From Paenisporosarcina sp049671445 (lineage in GTDB: Bacteria > Bacillota > Bacilli > Bacillales_A > Planococcaceae), in the NCBI RefSeq assembly GCF_049671445.1, contig NZ_JBATUX010000072.1:1-22892 (forward strand): DNA of 22,892 nucleotides. Reading direction: 5' to 3'. Under the pieces are notes generated by a model, which worked only from the letters and a program-made list of their open reading frames with translations, was not told the origin of the DNA and ran no database searches. Shown here in pieces: positions 1-6,963 of this stretch. Position numbers and translations under genes: made by a program. Positions within the stretch are counted from its first letter, which is position 1. Each line of letters starts with the position of its first letter.

Positions 1-63
1 TAGACGCTTCTTCACCTAATATTCCATCCACAAATCACTTACTATCATACATTTAAAAGAGGA

Positions 64-258
64 ATGATGAAAAATATGCACAGTAAAAATTTCTTATTAG
101 GGCAAATTATTTTGAAAAAGAAAGTGATGTACCACAGAGCAAACCATTTTGGTTTTACCCATTCTAGTGTAGTAGCATGCAGTCAAGAACTTGATATGTT
201 ACTAAACCAATACCAAGAAATCCATGGATCTTTCAGACGGATGAATAGTTTCTTTTAA
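64..258 (+). CDS. Spo0E-like aspartyl-phosphate phosphatase
   Basis: A 64-residue protein whose residues 17-53 fit the Spo0E family: K-K-V-M near residue 20, a G-F pair near residue 30, then the signature SQELDMLLNQY at about 40-50. Family members are two-helix phosphatases that remove phosphate from Spo0A~P in the cytoplasm and hold back sporulation; Spo0E, YisI and YnzD of B. subtilis are of this small size. The S-Q-E-L-D motif carries the key acidic residue. The Shine-Dalgarno AAGAGG ends at 62, so the ATG at 64 is too close and the next ATG (67) or the one at 76 is more likely the true start. A strong terminator follows. No neighbour is clearly sporulation-related. Family assignment is good; the exact target phosphoprotein is inferred from the family. 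Confidence 0.75.
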   Translation: MMKNMHSKNFLLGQIILKKKVMYHRANHFGFTHSSVVACSQELDMLLNQYQEIHGSFRRMNSFF

Positions 259-287
259 TCAAATTTACTATCCAACATGACAAATAT

Positions 288-328
288 AAAAAGGAATCCA
301 TAAGTAACTGGATTCCTTTTTATTTTTT
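288..328 (+). terminator. Rho-independent terminator after the Spo0E-like gene
   Basis: A 13-bp perfect stem (AAAAAGGAATCCA at 288-300 with its complement at 309-321) is followed by a T-rich run. The A-rich left side gives a T tract on the other strand too, so it can also end the lipoprotein gene transcribed leftwards from 904. Confidence 0.85.
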
Positions 329-370
329 CTCCGTAGAAGTTTGCATAGGAAATGCTAAAGAAGTATCAAA

Positions 371-904
371 TCATTTTGTATCAGCCTTTATTTGAGTCGT
401 TTCATATTCAAGTGTTTCTATATTAATTGAAGCATTGTACACTACATCTGCATTAAAATAATCCGTGAATTCAATAATTAACTCGTCACCTTCTAAGGCG
501 AGCAGTTTATAGCCAATGAATGCATTAGTATCTTGGGTGCTTAGTAAATGAGCAATACCTTTTTCAAATCTTTTACTTCGTTCATCATCATACAAAGTAA
601 GGCTTTTGATCGTCCCTTGACTCGGATAGGATTCCGCAATTGCTCCTGTGTCTTCATAGTCAATTAAACTTCCTGCACGAATATCGTTGGATTCTATCTC
701 AGTGCCTGAAAAGGAGCGGAACTTTGCATCATCTGTATATCCATAAGAGGTAAAGTCTACAAAAACGTTACTTTCACTTGCACTCTTTACAATATGTGCA
801 TGTTCTTTCAAATCTTCAAACGTAGGTTCTTGAATCGAATGACCTTCACTTCCACAAGCACCAATTAGTAAAAGCGATCCTATTAATAAGCTAATTCGTT
901 TCAA
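371..904 (-). CDS. Putative lipoprotein, weakly DUF3221-like
   Basis: A 177-residue protein with a lipoprotein signal: M-K-R, a hydrophobic stretch, then the lipobox L-I-G-A-C with Cys17 as the expected lipidated residue, so it should be anchored on the outer face of the membrane. The start is TTG (902-904), supported by the Shine-Dalgarno AAGGGGG seven bases upstream. The middle contains a G-x-L-I-D-Y...G-A-I-A-E-S-Y-P-S-Q stretch (about 100-120) that resembles the V-G-x...G-x-I-x-E-S-Y-P-A-Q motif of small DUF3221-type Bacillales lipoproteins, but the match is by eye and weak. Function unknown. It is a single gene between a shared terminator at 288-328 and the region upstream of 993. It may equally be an unclassified lineage-specific lipoprotein. 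Confidence 0.7.
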   Translation of the reverse strand: MKRISLLIGSLLLIGACGSEGHSIQEPTFEDLKEHAHIVKSASESNVFVDFTSYGYTDDAKFRSFSGTEIESNDIRAGSLIDYEDTGAIAESYPSQGTIKSLTLYDDERSKRFEKGIAHLLSTQDTNAFIGYKLLALEGDELIIEFTDYFNADVVYNASINIETLEYETTQIKADTK

Positions 905-1008
905 GTTAATTCCCCCTTATTTCTCCATTAGACGTACACACGGATAGTTGGTTTCAAGTGGTGTAGCTGTTTAGCATCTTGCTATTAACTAATTGGAGAT
1001 GTCAAAAG

Positions 1009-1042
1009 AAAAGAGCTTGGATAAATTTCCAGGCTCTTTTTT
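1009..1042 (-). terminator. Terminator after the 1051-1599 gene
   Basis: The stem AAAGAGCTTGG (1010-1020) pairs with CCAGGCTCTTT (1029-1039), one G-T pair, loop of eight. A-rich sequence at 1004-1012 supplies the T tract for leftward transcription. Confidence 0.75.
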
Positions 1043-1050
1043 GCTGTACT

Positions 1051-1599
1051 TCAATCTATTGTATCTAATTGTTCTCCCGTACTTTTGTTTAGTAACTTTA
1101 TTTCTCTTCTATCAAGTGCAGTTTCGCTTTCAAAGTACCAAATGTACATATCTTGTAATTGATATTCTTCGACAGTGCTGTTAGGTAACATTTCTAAATT
1201 TAGTAACTTAGCTTCATGTTCACCCATTTTTATAATTCGCTCATCACCATTTTTAATTAACCCGTATATGAGATTTTCACCATGCCCTGAGTAACTGTTT
1301 AAGTTGTCAGAGCTTGCTTTGAAATCAGAAGACCCCCAAGTAAGTACTCCTGTTTTCCATCCAAAGAGTCCTTTCTTTACATAAGTTGCTCCTAAATACT
1401 TCTTGTCTTTAATGAAAAAGTAAAGAGCTTCATCATTCATTTTATAGCCCGGAATTAAAACCATATCTTGATCACTAGCAAACAAAGCTTCTGAAGGTTC
1501 AGAATAAGAAGAAGCCCTCTCACCCATACCCCAGATAAAAACAAATACAAAAATCAGAATAATTACGGTTATTCTTTTAGACATTACATTTCTATTCAT
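1051..1599 (-). CDS. Hypothetical membrane-anchored or secreted protein
   Basis: A 182-residue protein with a basic N-terminus and one hydrophobic segment at about residues 10-25, followed by a soluble region; it looks like a signal anchor with an extracytoplasmic domain. There is no lipobox cysteine and no clear signal peptidase site, though A-S-S at about 29-31 could serve. The soluble part is mixed alpha/beta in character, with a G-W-K-T-G-V-L-T-W-G stretch at about 80-90 but no motif I can name. The start is well supported by GGAGGGA seven bases upstream of ATG. It forms a single-gene unit with its own terminator at 1009-1042. Function not recognised. A small open frame on the other strand (993-1184) is a shadow of its 3' end. 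Confidence 0.7.
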   Translation of the reverse strand: MNRNVMSKRITVIILIFVFVFIWGMGERASSYSEPSEALFASDQDMVLIPGYKMNDEALYFFIKDKKYLGATYVKKGLFGWKTGVLTWGSSDFKASSDNLNSYSGHGENLIYGLIKNGDERIIKMGEHEAKLLNLEMLPNSTVEEYQLQDMYIWYFESETALDRREIKLLNKSTGEQLDTID

Positions 1600-1702
1600 T
1601 TATTCCCTCCACTTTAATTTACTGCATTTGATAAAAAATATGATAATCCCCCTTCCCTGTTAACGGAACAACGGGAGGACCATGTAAAACCGTTTGCAAT
1701 TA

Positions 1703-2263
1703 CTACAAATCGAACTTATTTTGAATGATTTTAGCTACTTCAGTTGGGCTTAATTTCGTATTGTTAATTCTGATGTAATTTTCTCTGGTGATTTCATTTT
1801 CAGTTGAGTTTAATCTGTGATTTTCCAATGTGACTCTTAAATGATGTTCAGATTGCACAATGTTTCGTTTTGTTGGCTTATGTTCAAGACGATTAGGCGT
1901 GTTGTTCCGTTCAAGCCTTTCATTTAAATCAGCTTCAAGTTCCACAAAATAAACTTCTCCACCTTTTGACTCGAAAGTATGACAAACTTCATTAACAAAA
2001 TCCCAATCTGATTGTTGATCGAACGCCCAAACATATGTAAAAATCATTCCATTTAACTTGCTTTTAGATGCTTCTTCAAATATCTCGTGTCGAAATAGGT
2101 TTACTAATCTTCGATATGCATCCGTATCGAAATCAAAAAAGGGTTGCACTAAATCGATTGTCATATGATTATGGAAAAGTTTTAAGTCTGTCATTTTTTC
2201 TAATTCTTGTCCGATAGTCATTTTACCAACTGCTTGTGGACCAAATAGTAATATAAATTTCAT
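1703..2263 (-). CDS. P-loop NTPase / small kinase-like protein
   Basis: A 186-residue cytoplasmic protein that opens with a beta strand and Walker A motif GPQAVGKMT (residues 8-16). The Lys is followed by Met then Thr instead of directly by Ser/Thr, a variant I associate with small uncharacterised AAA_33/shikimate-kinase-like ATPases. F-H-N-H-M-T-I-D at about 30-37 and a D-W-D-F region near 85 fit an acceptor-binding part of a nucleoside-kinase fold; a basic lid-like region (R-N-N-T-P-N-R...K-P-T-K-R-N) is near 120-134. The expected activity is phosphate transfer from ATP to an unknown small acceptor. GGGGAGG four bases before the ATG fixes the start. A weak hairpin with T-rich tail at about 1630-1690 on the minus strand may end it. 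The acceptor cannot be read from sequence. Confidence 0.7.
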   Translation of the reverse strand: MKFILLFGPQAVGKMTIGQELEKMTDLKLFHNHMTIDLVQPFFDFDTDAYRRLVNLFRHEIFEEASKSKLNGMIFTYVWAFDQQSDWDFVNEVCHTFESKGGEVYFVELEADLNERLERNNTPNRLEHKPTKRNIVQSEHHLRVTLENHRLNSTENEITRENYIRINNTKLSPTEVAKIIQNKFDL

Positions 2264-2398
2264 AAATCCTCCCCCTAAAAAATAATATACAATTTATGGA
2301 ATTATATCATAAAAACGGTATACGTCATTTTTGGTAATAAAAATTCATCTAGACTACAACTGTTAATCTGAACTTACTAGTGGAATTTTGCTTTCACA

Positions 2399-2884
2399 CT
2401 AGTACTCCATCTCTAGACGTTCATCAATTCGCTCTATCACACTTTTAGATGGACTTTGATAAAATTGGTACCAATCCATTCTTTTATCGCCGACTTCATC
2501 GATTAAGTCGTTCACCGTAAAAGCTAGCTTCCGTATATCTCTATCTAATGCTTTTAGCTCCTCCTCATTTAGAGAACTTACCGAACGCAATTTATGCTCA
2601 GTATTCATTAATAGATCAGCTAACTCTTGATGCTGAATAGTAAAGGAAATATGCGATAAATAGATTAGCTGATATAGAAAAAGATTCGATTCCCCAGTTT
2701 CTTGTAACTCTGAAGATGACATTCTCGATAATGCTCCTAAATAACCATTTGCCTGCTGCATCTCCCTTTGATATTGGTCACCTAGCTCCTTTTTTAATTC
2801 AATATTTTTCATCAAAAAAGCACTGCTTATAATAATTATTGGTATAACTAAAAACAAAAGTTGTTTTAACCTCGATTTCATCAC
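2399..2884 (-). CDS. Hypothetical protein with N-terminal membrane anchor
   Basis: A 161-residue protein with one hydrophobic segment at about residues 8-25 (L-F-L-V-I-P-I-I-I-I-S-S) after a basic start, then an almost entirely helical, charged region rich in Glu, Leu and Arg that probably forms a helical bundle or coiled coil outside the membrane. No enzyme motif is visible. Two adjacent ATG codons begin the frame; GGGAGGA lies 8-11 bases upstream, so either can serve. It stands alone, about 135 bp from the NTPase gene and about 180 bp from the terminator of the ung-ywdK operon, all on the minus strand. I do not recognise a family; B. subtilis-type sporulation or envelope proteins of similar build exist, but I see nothing that decides between them. 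Confidence 0.65.
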   Translation of the reverse strand: MMKSRLKQLLFLVIPIIIISSAFLMKNIELKKELGDQYQREMQQANGYLGALSRMSSSELQETGESNLFLYQLIYLSHISFTIQHQELADLLMNTEHKLRSVSSLNEEELKALDRDIRKLAFTVNDLIDEVGDKRMDWYQFYQSPSKSVIERIDERLEMEY

Positions 2885-3065
2885 AATCGTCCTCCCTAAG
2901 TAAAATTAAAGATCTTTTATCCCTTAAGTTCTATAAAATAAATGTTAATCCCTAGCAATTTCTTAACATAAATGCCTATTATCAGATTTCATGTGGTAAA
3001 CCCATCCTCCCAATATTTTACGATTAATCAACCTCAGCGGTTTCACTAATAAAAAATTCAAAAAA

Positions 3066-3092
3066 AAAACGCCCTCATGGAGAGGACGTTTT
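3066..3092 (-). terminator. Terminator of the DUF4230-ung-ywdI-ywdK operon
   Basis: The stem AAAACG-C-CCTC (3066-3075) pairs with GAGG-A-CGTTTT, one mismatch. A run of A upstream (3059-3069) becomes the T tract for leftward transcription. Confidence 0.8.
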
Positions 3093-3096
3093 GCTT

Positions 3097-3477
3097 TTAG
3101 TTCATGTGTTTTACAGCAGCTATGATGACAAGAACCCATGCTGATAGGAAGGCTATTCCTCCGATTGGCGTGATGGCTCCTAAGATACCAATGCCGCTTA
3201 GGCTTAGGACATAAAGTGAACCAGAGAAAATGACAATCCCTGCTAACATTAAATAACCGGCCCAGCTAAGTTGCGATACGTTTCCAATAATATTCGAGTG
3301 CATCAAGATGCCGATAACGATTAGTCCAATGGCATGATACATTTGGTATTGCACAGCTGTTTCCCAAATGGCTAAATATTTTTCTGATAGTCTTTCTTTT
3401 AATGCATGAGCACCAAATGCTCCGAATGCAACGGCAATAAATGCGTTAACTGCACCTGCAATGATAAAAAATGGCAT
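3097..3477 (-). CDS. ywdK: DUF423 family membrane protein (YwdK-like)
   Basis: A 126-residue protein with four hydrophobic segments (about 3-21, 45-62, 70-88, 96-120) and the DUF423 hallmark F-G-A-F-G-A-H-A-L-K (19-28), followed by W-x-T-A-V-Q-Y-Q-M-Y-H-A (39-50) with conserved Gln and His. Length and motifs match B. subtilis YwdK and the widespread YgdD/DUF423 group, integral membrane proteins of unknown biochemical role. It is the last gene of a minus-strand operon behind ung and ywdI and ends just before the terminator at 3066-3092, the same order as in the ywd cluster of B. subtilis. TAGGA lies nine bases before the ATG. Identity is firm; function is unknown for the family. Confidence 0.9.
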   Translation of the reverse strand: MPFFIIAGAVNAFIAVAFGAFGAHALKERLSEKYLAIWETAVQYQMYHAIGLIVIGILMHSNIIGNVSQLSWAGYLMLAGIVIFSGSLYVLSLSGIGILGAITPIGGIAFLSAWVLVIIAAVKHMN

Positions 3478-3545
3478 GAATTTATTCCTACTTTCATTAA
3501 TGGTTGATTAATACGTTTTGCGGTCTTACCTCAAATATCAACAAG

Positions 3546-3824
3546 TTAAAAATCAAACAATGAATCCCCGTTCGCATCATTTTCTTTCATGCGCTCTCCT
3601 GCTGAAATGGTTTGGACTGCTGGAGGGGGTGAAACTATTTGTGAGGTTTGAGCTATTTGAATAGGCATGCTTGATGGTTTCACTTCAGGTCGTTCACTCA
3701 ATGCTACATCGCATAAAGCACGAATAGCGAGCAAAGATTCACGAATACTTTGATCGTCGCCTCTACTTTTGGCAATGGAAACATGTTTCTCTATTTCGGT
3801 GACAACTCGACTTAATGGAATCAT
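3546..3824 (-). CDS. ywdI: YwdI-like small protein (DUF5327)
   Basis: A 92-residue soluble protein. The N-terminal half (residues 1-45) is predicted helical with I-P-L-S-R-V-V-T-E-I-E-K-H and an L-A-I-R-A-L-C-D-V-A-L stretch; the middle (46-75) is Pro/Ser/Gln rich and probably disordered; the C-terminus ends in an acidic N-D-A-N-G-D-S-L-F-D-F tail. This layout, especially the G-x-S-L-F-D-F end, matches YwdI-type proteins of Bacillales. It lies between ung (56 bp upstream) and the DUF423 gene (68 bp downstream) in the same direction, the B. subtilis order. GGAG sits about 11 bases before the ATG, a slightly long spacing. No biochemical function is known to me; the co-transcription with uracil-DNA glycosylase is conserved but unexplained. 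Confidence 0.8.
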   Translation of the reverse strand: MIPLSRVVTEIEKHVSIAKSRGDDQSIRESLLAIRALCDVALSERPEVKPSSMPIQIAQTSQIVSPPPAVQTISAGERMKENDANGDSLFDF

Positions 3825-3880
3825 GTTGTGTCACACTCCTTTTTCACATCTTCTTGTAAGAGTTCACTTTACCATGAAAA

Positions 3881-4555
3881 CTACTTCAAGCAAAAGTCTA
3901 TTGATGGTTGACCCCACTCTGTAAGTTGTTTATTAATTTTGGAATATGGCTTACTGCCGAAGAATCCACGATATGCACTTAGGGGACTTGGGTGCACTGA
4001 TTCTATGATGGCATGACGAGATGTGTCTATTAATTTCCGTTTCATTTGCGCAGGTCTTCCCCACAATACGAATACTATAGGAGTTTCACGCTGTGAAAGT
4101 TTTCGTATGACTTCATCCGTAAAAAGTTCCCATCCTTGGTCTTTATGCGAATGAGCAGCCCCTGCTCGAACAGTTAGAACTGTGTTTAACAGGAAGACGC
4201 CTTGCTGTGCCCATTTAGTGAGCGTGCCTTCTACCGGGACTTCGCATCCGAGATCTTCATTCAGTTCTTTTAACATGTTTCTTAAGCTTGGTGGATGTTT
4301 GACACCTGCTTGCACTGAAAAACTCATGCCATGCGCTTGGCCAGCACCGTGATATGGATCTTGTCCAACGATAACGACTTTGACATCTTGGTAGGGTGTT
4401 TCATTAAAAGCACTCCATAATTTATCCATCTCAGGGTAAATGGTTTCCCTACTATATTGTTGTTTCAGAAATTTACGTAATTGTTGATAATAAGGTTTGT
4501 CGAATTCTGATTCAAGCACTTGCTGCCAATCATTATCAAAAATCAATTTTTCCAC
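3881..4555 (-). CDS. ung: Uracil-DNA glycosylase, family 1
   Basis: Removes uracil from DNA to start base excision repair. The water-activating motif GQDPYHGAGQAHGMSFSV is present (catalytic Asp at about 66 of the chosen start), as are the P-P-S-L-R-N-M segment, L-L-N-T-V-L-T-V-R, and the C-terminal HPSPLSAYRGFFG with the catalytic His and the Leu-loop that pushes into the minor groove. Length (224) equals family 1 enzymes. The frame can begin at GTG 4562-4564, which overlaps the upstream stop in the form GTGA, but GAGGA touches that codon; the next GTG (4553-4555), nine bases from GAGGA, has proper spacing and gives an N-terminus like B. subtilis Ung, so I chose it. Translation is likely coupled to the DUF4230 gene. 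Confidence 0.95.
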   Translation of the reverse strand: MEKLIFDNDWQQVLESEFDKPYYQQLRKFLKQQYSRETIYPEMDKLWSAFNETPYQDVKVVIVGQDPYHGAGQAHGMSFSVQAGVKHPPSLRNMLKELNEDLGCEVPVEGTLTKWAQQGVFLLNTVLTVRAGAAHSHKDQGWELFTDEVIRKLSQRETPIVFVLWGRPAQMKRKLIDTSRHAIIESVHPSPLSAYRGFFGSKPYSKINKQLTEWGQPSIDFCLK

Positions 4556-4560
4556 AAGTC

Positions 4561-5307
4561 TCACTCCTCGAATTCAACCGTGACGTCATACTCAACCAAT
4601 GAAAACATCTCCGAAACTGAGCGAGCAGCGTTTTCTTCGGCAAGTTCTAGTACTCCTTGTCCAGTTGTTTCTTCCATCATTAGTTTTTCCGCTTCCTGTG
4701 CTAGATCATAAGCTTCTGTTATGTCAGCTTTCTCACGGAACAATCCTTCATATGAAAAAACTTCGACTTGATCGAAAAAGATTTCAGGTCCGCCCAAAAA
4801 CTCGGCTTTTGGCAACGTCAGTGTCGCTGTTTTTGCTTCTTCATCGAGCACGATATCGTCTTCTTGGAGTTTTGTGAAATCAATTCCGGCTTTTACAGAC
4901 CCCGGAATGACCACTAACAATTGACGTTTTGTGCCAGGTAAATCCAGTCCAATTTCTTTCCCTAAAATCGCGTTATCTTGGCGTTCAATAATTACTTTCG
5001 TATAAGCTTCTGCAGTTGCTAGTTCATTTAACGATTGAATTTTCTCTAAAAAAGCTCCCTTGTTTTCTGAAAAGGTACTTCCTTGTATCATCCAAAATGC
5101 AACGAAAGGGATGATGAGAATAAGTGCAATCAACCCAGTAAGCAACCATAAGAATTTTCTTTTCCAAATTGACATGAAAAGTGAGCCGACTTGCCAAAAT
5201 CCAGATGTACGAGGTTGAACACTTTCTAATGTAACGGCTACTTCATCTTGTGCTTTTAATTCTTCAAGTAGTTTTTCAATTTCTCTTATTCTCTGATTTT
5301 TTGACAT
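4561..5307 (-). CDS. DUF4230 family membrane-anchored protein
   Basis: A 248-residue protein with three parts: a charged N-terminal coiled coil (Q-R-I-R-E-I-E-K-L-L-E-E-L-K, about 5-20), one transmembrane helix at about 50-72 (L-W-L-L-T-G-L-I-A-L-I), and an extracytoplasmic DUF4230-type domain. The domain shows the family pattern of a strand with G-S-V-K-A-G-I-D, an I-V-L-D-E-E-A-K-T-A-T-L-T-L-P-K-A-E strand pair (about 165-180) and an F-D-Q-V-E-V-F-S-Y-E-G-L-F segment. The family has no known activity. An ATG at 5328 is in frame, but GGGGAG four bases before the ATG at 5305-5307 makes the inner start much better. It is first in the operon with ung, whose start it overlaps or abuts. An anchored protein co-translated with a DNA repair enzyme is unexplained. 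Confidence 0.8.
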   Translation of the reverse strand: MSKNQRIREIEKLLEELKAQDEVAVTLESVQPRTSGFWQVGSLFMSIWKRKFLWLLTGLIALILIIPFVAFWMIQGSTFSENKGAFLEKIQSLNELATAEAYTKVIIERQDNAILGKEIGLDLPGTKRQLLVVIPGSVKAGIDFTKLQEDDIVLDEEAKTATLTLPKAEFLGGPEIFFDQVEVFSYEGLFREKADITEAYDLAQEAEKLMMEETTGQGVLELAEENAARSVSEMFSLVEYDVTVEFEE

Positions 5308-5373
5308 CGTTCTCCCCTTTTCTATCATTTCTACAATGAGTCTCGTATGTTAACGATAAGGGAAAATTTCAAA

Positions 5374-5402
5374 TTGTACAACCTTCAGGCGAATGATAGG
5401 AT
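5374..5402 (+). promoter_or_regulatory. Sigma-A-type promoter for the 5423 gene
   Basis: TTGTAC (5374-5379), 17 bp, TAGGAT (5397-5402). Expected transcription start is near 5409, which gives a very short leader just before the AGGTGAT ribosome binding site. Confidence 0.45.
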
Positions 5403-5422
5403 ATTTACAGAGGTGATGCACA

Positions 5423-5683
5423 GTGGCGGATTATCAGTGGCGAGAAAAAATGCGTAAAGTGGAAAGCTCGACAAAAGAAGTTAGTCAAGTACCCGAACGT
5501 GCGAAAACACTCGGATTTGGATGTTTTACGATTGGTATGTTCGTGGTTGTTTTTTTATTCGCATTTATTAGTTTTGGTCTCTTATCGCAGCGTTACTGGA
5601 TTGCTGGAGGATTTTCTTTAATTTTCACGCTCGGATTAGCCTTTATTACCTTTCAACTTTTGCGTGCAGATAAGCTCCAATAA
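5423..5683 (+). CDS. Hypothetical small membrane protein, two TM segments
   Basis: An 86-residue protein: a soluble charged N-terminus of about 30 residues (K-M-R-K-V-E-S-S-T-K-E-V-S) and two hydrophobic segments at about 31-52 and 58-78 separated by a short S-Q-R-Y-W turn. It begins with GTG; the Shine-Dalgarno AGGTGAT five bases upstream supports this and there is no ATG alternative. It is transcribed away from the DUF4230-ung operon and reads toward pdxK, with 63 bp between; no terminator separates them, so read-through into pdxK is possible. I do not recognise a named family. Small two-TM proteins of this type are common in Bacillales and could be envelope or holin-like, but nothing in the sequence decides. 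Confidence 0.65.
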   Translation: MADYQWREKMRKVESSTKEVSQVPERAKTLGFGCFTIGMFVVVFLFAFISFGLLSQRYWIAGGFSLIFTLGLAFITFQLLRADKLQ

Positions 5684-5711
5684 TTGAATTCCCATTAATT
5701 TTTGGTACGAT
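5684..5711 (+). promoter_or_regulatory. Possible promoter for pdxK
   Basis: TTGAAT (5684-5689), 16 bp, TACGAT (5706-5711), directly after the stop codon of the small membrane protein gene. pdxK begins 35 bp further on, behind AGGG. Confidence 0.4.
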
Positions 5712-5746
5712 AGAACATAGAAACTTAATGAAATGAGGGTCAAGAT

Positions 5747-6580
5747 ATGTCTTTGAAAAAAACCTTAACAATCGCTGGTTCTGATACTTCAGGTGGCGCA
5801 GGCATACAAGCAGACTTAAAAACGTTCCAAGAGCACGGAACATATGGTATGAATGCTTTGACAGTAATCGTAACAATGGATCCTGAAAATGGCTGGAGCC
5901 ATGGCATTCACCCGATTCCAGTTGACACATTGAAAGCTCAATTAAAAACGGCTCTTTCTACTAATGTGGATGCCATTAAAACTGGTATGTTGCCTACTGT
6001 TGAAATAATTGAAACAGCTGCTGAAGCAATTGACAGTTCTGGTCTTGAGAAAGTAGTTATCGATCCTGTATTAGTGTGTAAAGGTGAAGACCAAGCACTA
6101 TTCCCGGAAAATGTTGAAGCAATGGTGAAATTATTACTTCCACGCGCTTTAGTTGTGACACCGAATCTTTTTGAAGCGGGACAACTTTCTGGACTTGGTA
6201 CGTTAACAACAATCGACGATATGAAGCGAGCAGCTGTTAAAATTCATGAAGCTGGTGCTAAAAACGTGGTAATAAAAGGCGGCAAACAATTGCAACATGA
6301 GAAAGCAGTTGATTTGTTCTATGATGGATCGACGTATACTTTGCTTGAATCTGAAAAAACAGCGACAACTTACAATCACGGCGCTGGCTGTACATTCGCT
6401 GCCGCAGTAACTGCTAACTTAGCAAACGGCTTAGCTGTAAATGAATCCGTTCTTGAGGCGAAGAAATTCGTTTCTGCAGCTATCGCAAACGGTTGGAAGT
6501 TAAATCAATATGTTGGTCCAGTCATGCACGGAGCAAAAAATCGCTTTGGTGCACCAGAAGTTACAACTTCTGAAGTATAA
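5747..6580 (+). CDS. pdxK: Pyridoxal / hydroxymethylpyrimidine kinase, ThiD-type (PdxK, YwdB-like)
   Basis: A 277-residue ribokinase-fold kinase that phosphorylates pyridoxal or pyridoxine (vitamin B6 salvage) and possibly hydroxymethylpyrimidine. Motifs: TIAGSDTSGGAGIQADLKTF at the N-terminus, K-T-G-M-L-P-T at about 78-84, V-I-D-P-V-L-V-C-K at 104-112, V-V-T-P-N-L-F-E-A at 136-144 and the anion hole T-Y-N-H-G-A-G-C-T-F at 208-217. Cys111 in the lid and Cys215 in the anion hole match the dual-cysteine pair known from staphylococcal ThiD-like pyridoxal kinase, so pyridoxal is the better guess than a purely thiamine role. The sequence aligns by eye along its length with B. subtilis PdxK (YwdB), which lies near ung there too. 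Here it faces away from ung and ends at a strong terminator. Confidence 0.9.
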   Translation: MSLKKTLTIAGSDTSGGAGIQADLKTFQEHGTYGMNALTVIVTMDPENGWSHGIHPIPVDTLKAQLKTALSTNVDAIKTGMLPTVEIIETAAEAIDSSGLEKVVIDPVLVCKGEDQALFPENVEAMVKLLLPRALVVTPNLFEAGQLSGLGTLTTIDDMKRAAVKIHEAGAKNVVIKGGKQLQHEKAVDLFYDGSTYTLLESEKTATTYNHGAGCTFAAAVTANLANGLAVNESVLEAKKFVSAAIANGWKLNQYVGPVMHGAKNRFGAPEVTTSEV

Positions 6581-6587
6581 ATCATAT

Positions 6588-6624
6588 AAAAAGTCATCCG
6601 AAAACATATTCGGATGACTTTTTA
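6588..6624 (+). terminator. Terminator of pdxK
   Basis: A 14-bp perfect stem (AAAAGTCATCCGAA starting at 6589, loop of six, complement at 6609-6622) followed by T-rich sequence. Confidence 0.9.
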
Positions 6625-6703
6625 TATTTAAATTGAAGCGTTTTGCTCTACGTGCTATCTCTCACTTGGCGTTTTTGAAGTTATTTTTGTTGAGCGATTG
6701 CTC

Positions 6704-6808
6704 AGTTGGAAAATTTGGAGGCCAAGTTGGAAAATTTGAGAGCCAAGTTGGAAAAAAGGGATGCCAAGTTGGAATATTCGCGTTATAAGTTGGAATCGAG
6801 ATTTTCCG
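6704..6808. repeat. Array 1: five phased repeats, core AGTTGGAA, 21-bp period
   Basis: AGTTGGAA occurs at 6704, 6725, 6746, 6767 and 6788, exactly 21 bp apart every time. In units 2-4 the core is preceded by GCCA; the rest of each 21-bp unit drifts (A/T-rich, then G-rich). The array lies between the terminators of two convergent genes, pdxK and the ABC permease gene. The period is a multiple of three, so both strands show open frames with a repeated Phe-Gln-Leu-Gly or Pro-Thr-Trp word, but no ribosome binding site supports translation. With its flanks the gap 6625-6926 holds nothing else I can identify. Confidence 0.9.
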
Positions 6809-6926
6809 AAATCTCGAAAGTTGAGTGTCATCAACAGAAAGGCTTTTGGTGGTAGCCAAAAGCAGTAATATAAAAGCTCCTGTCTTTCCATAACGATACT
6901 GTAGTGAAATTATGGCACATTTAAAT

Positions 6927-6952
6927 AGGCTGCCGATTGCATCCGGCAGCCT
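6927..6952 (-). terminator. Terminator of the ABC permease pair
   Basis: A 9-bp GC-rich perfect stem (AGGCTGCCG at 6927-6935, complement at 6944-6952) with loop of eight. The tail on the minus strand is only ATTTAA, so it is a moderate terminator. Confidence 0.7.
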
Positions 6953-6963
6953 TTAGGGTAACT

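Noticed and set aside
993..1184. Small plus-strand ORF
   Set aside because: It spans a terminator and lies opposite the 3' end of the better supported 1051-1599 gene.
4556..4564. GTG at 4562-4564 as the ung start
   Set aside because: The GAGGA ribosome binding site touches this codon; the next GTG has a nine-base spacing and a better N-terminus.
5646..5930. Minus-strand ORF opposite pdxK
   Set aside because: Shadow of the pdxK start and promoter region; no ribosome binding site and no family features.
6655..6891. Repeat-containing proteins over array 1
   Set aside because: Open only because the period is a multiple of three; two overlapping frames qualify equally and neither has a ribosome binding site.
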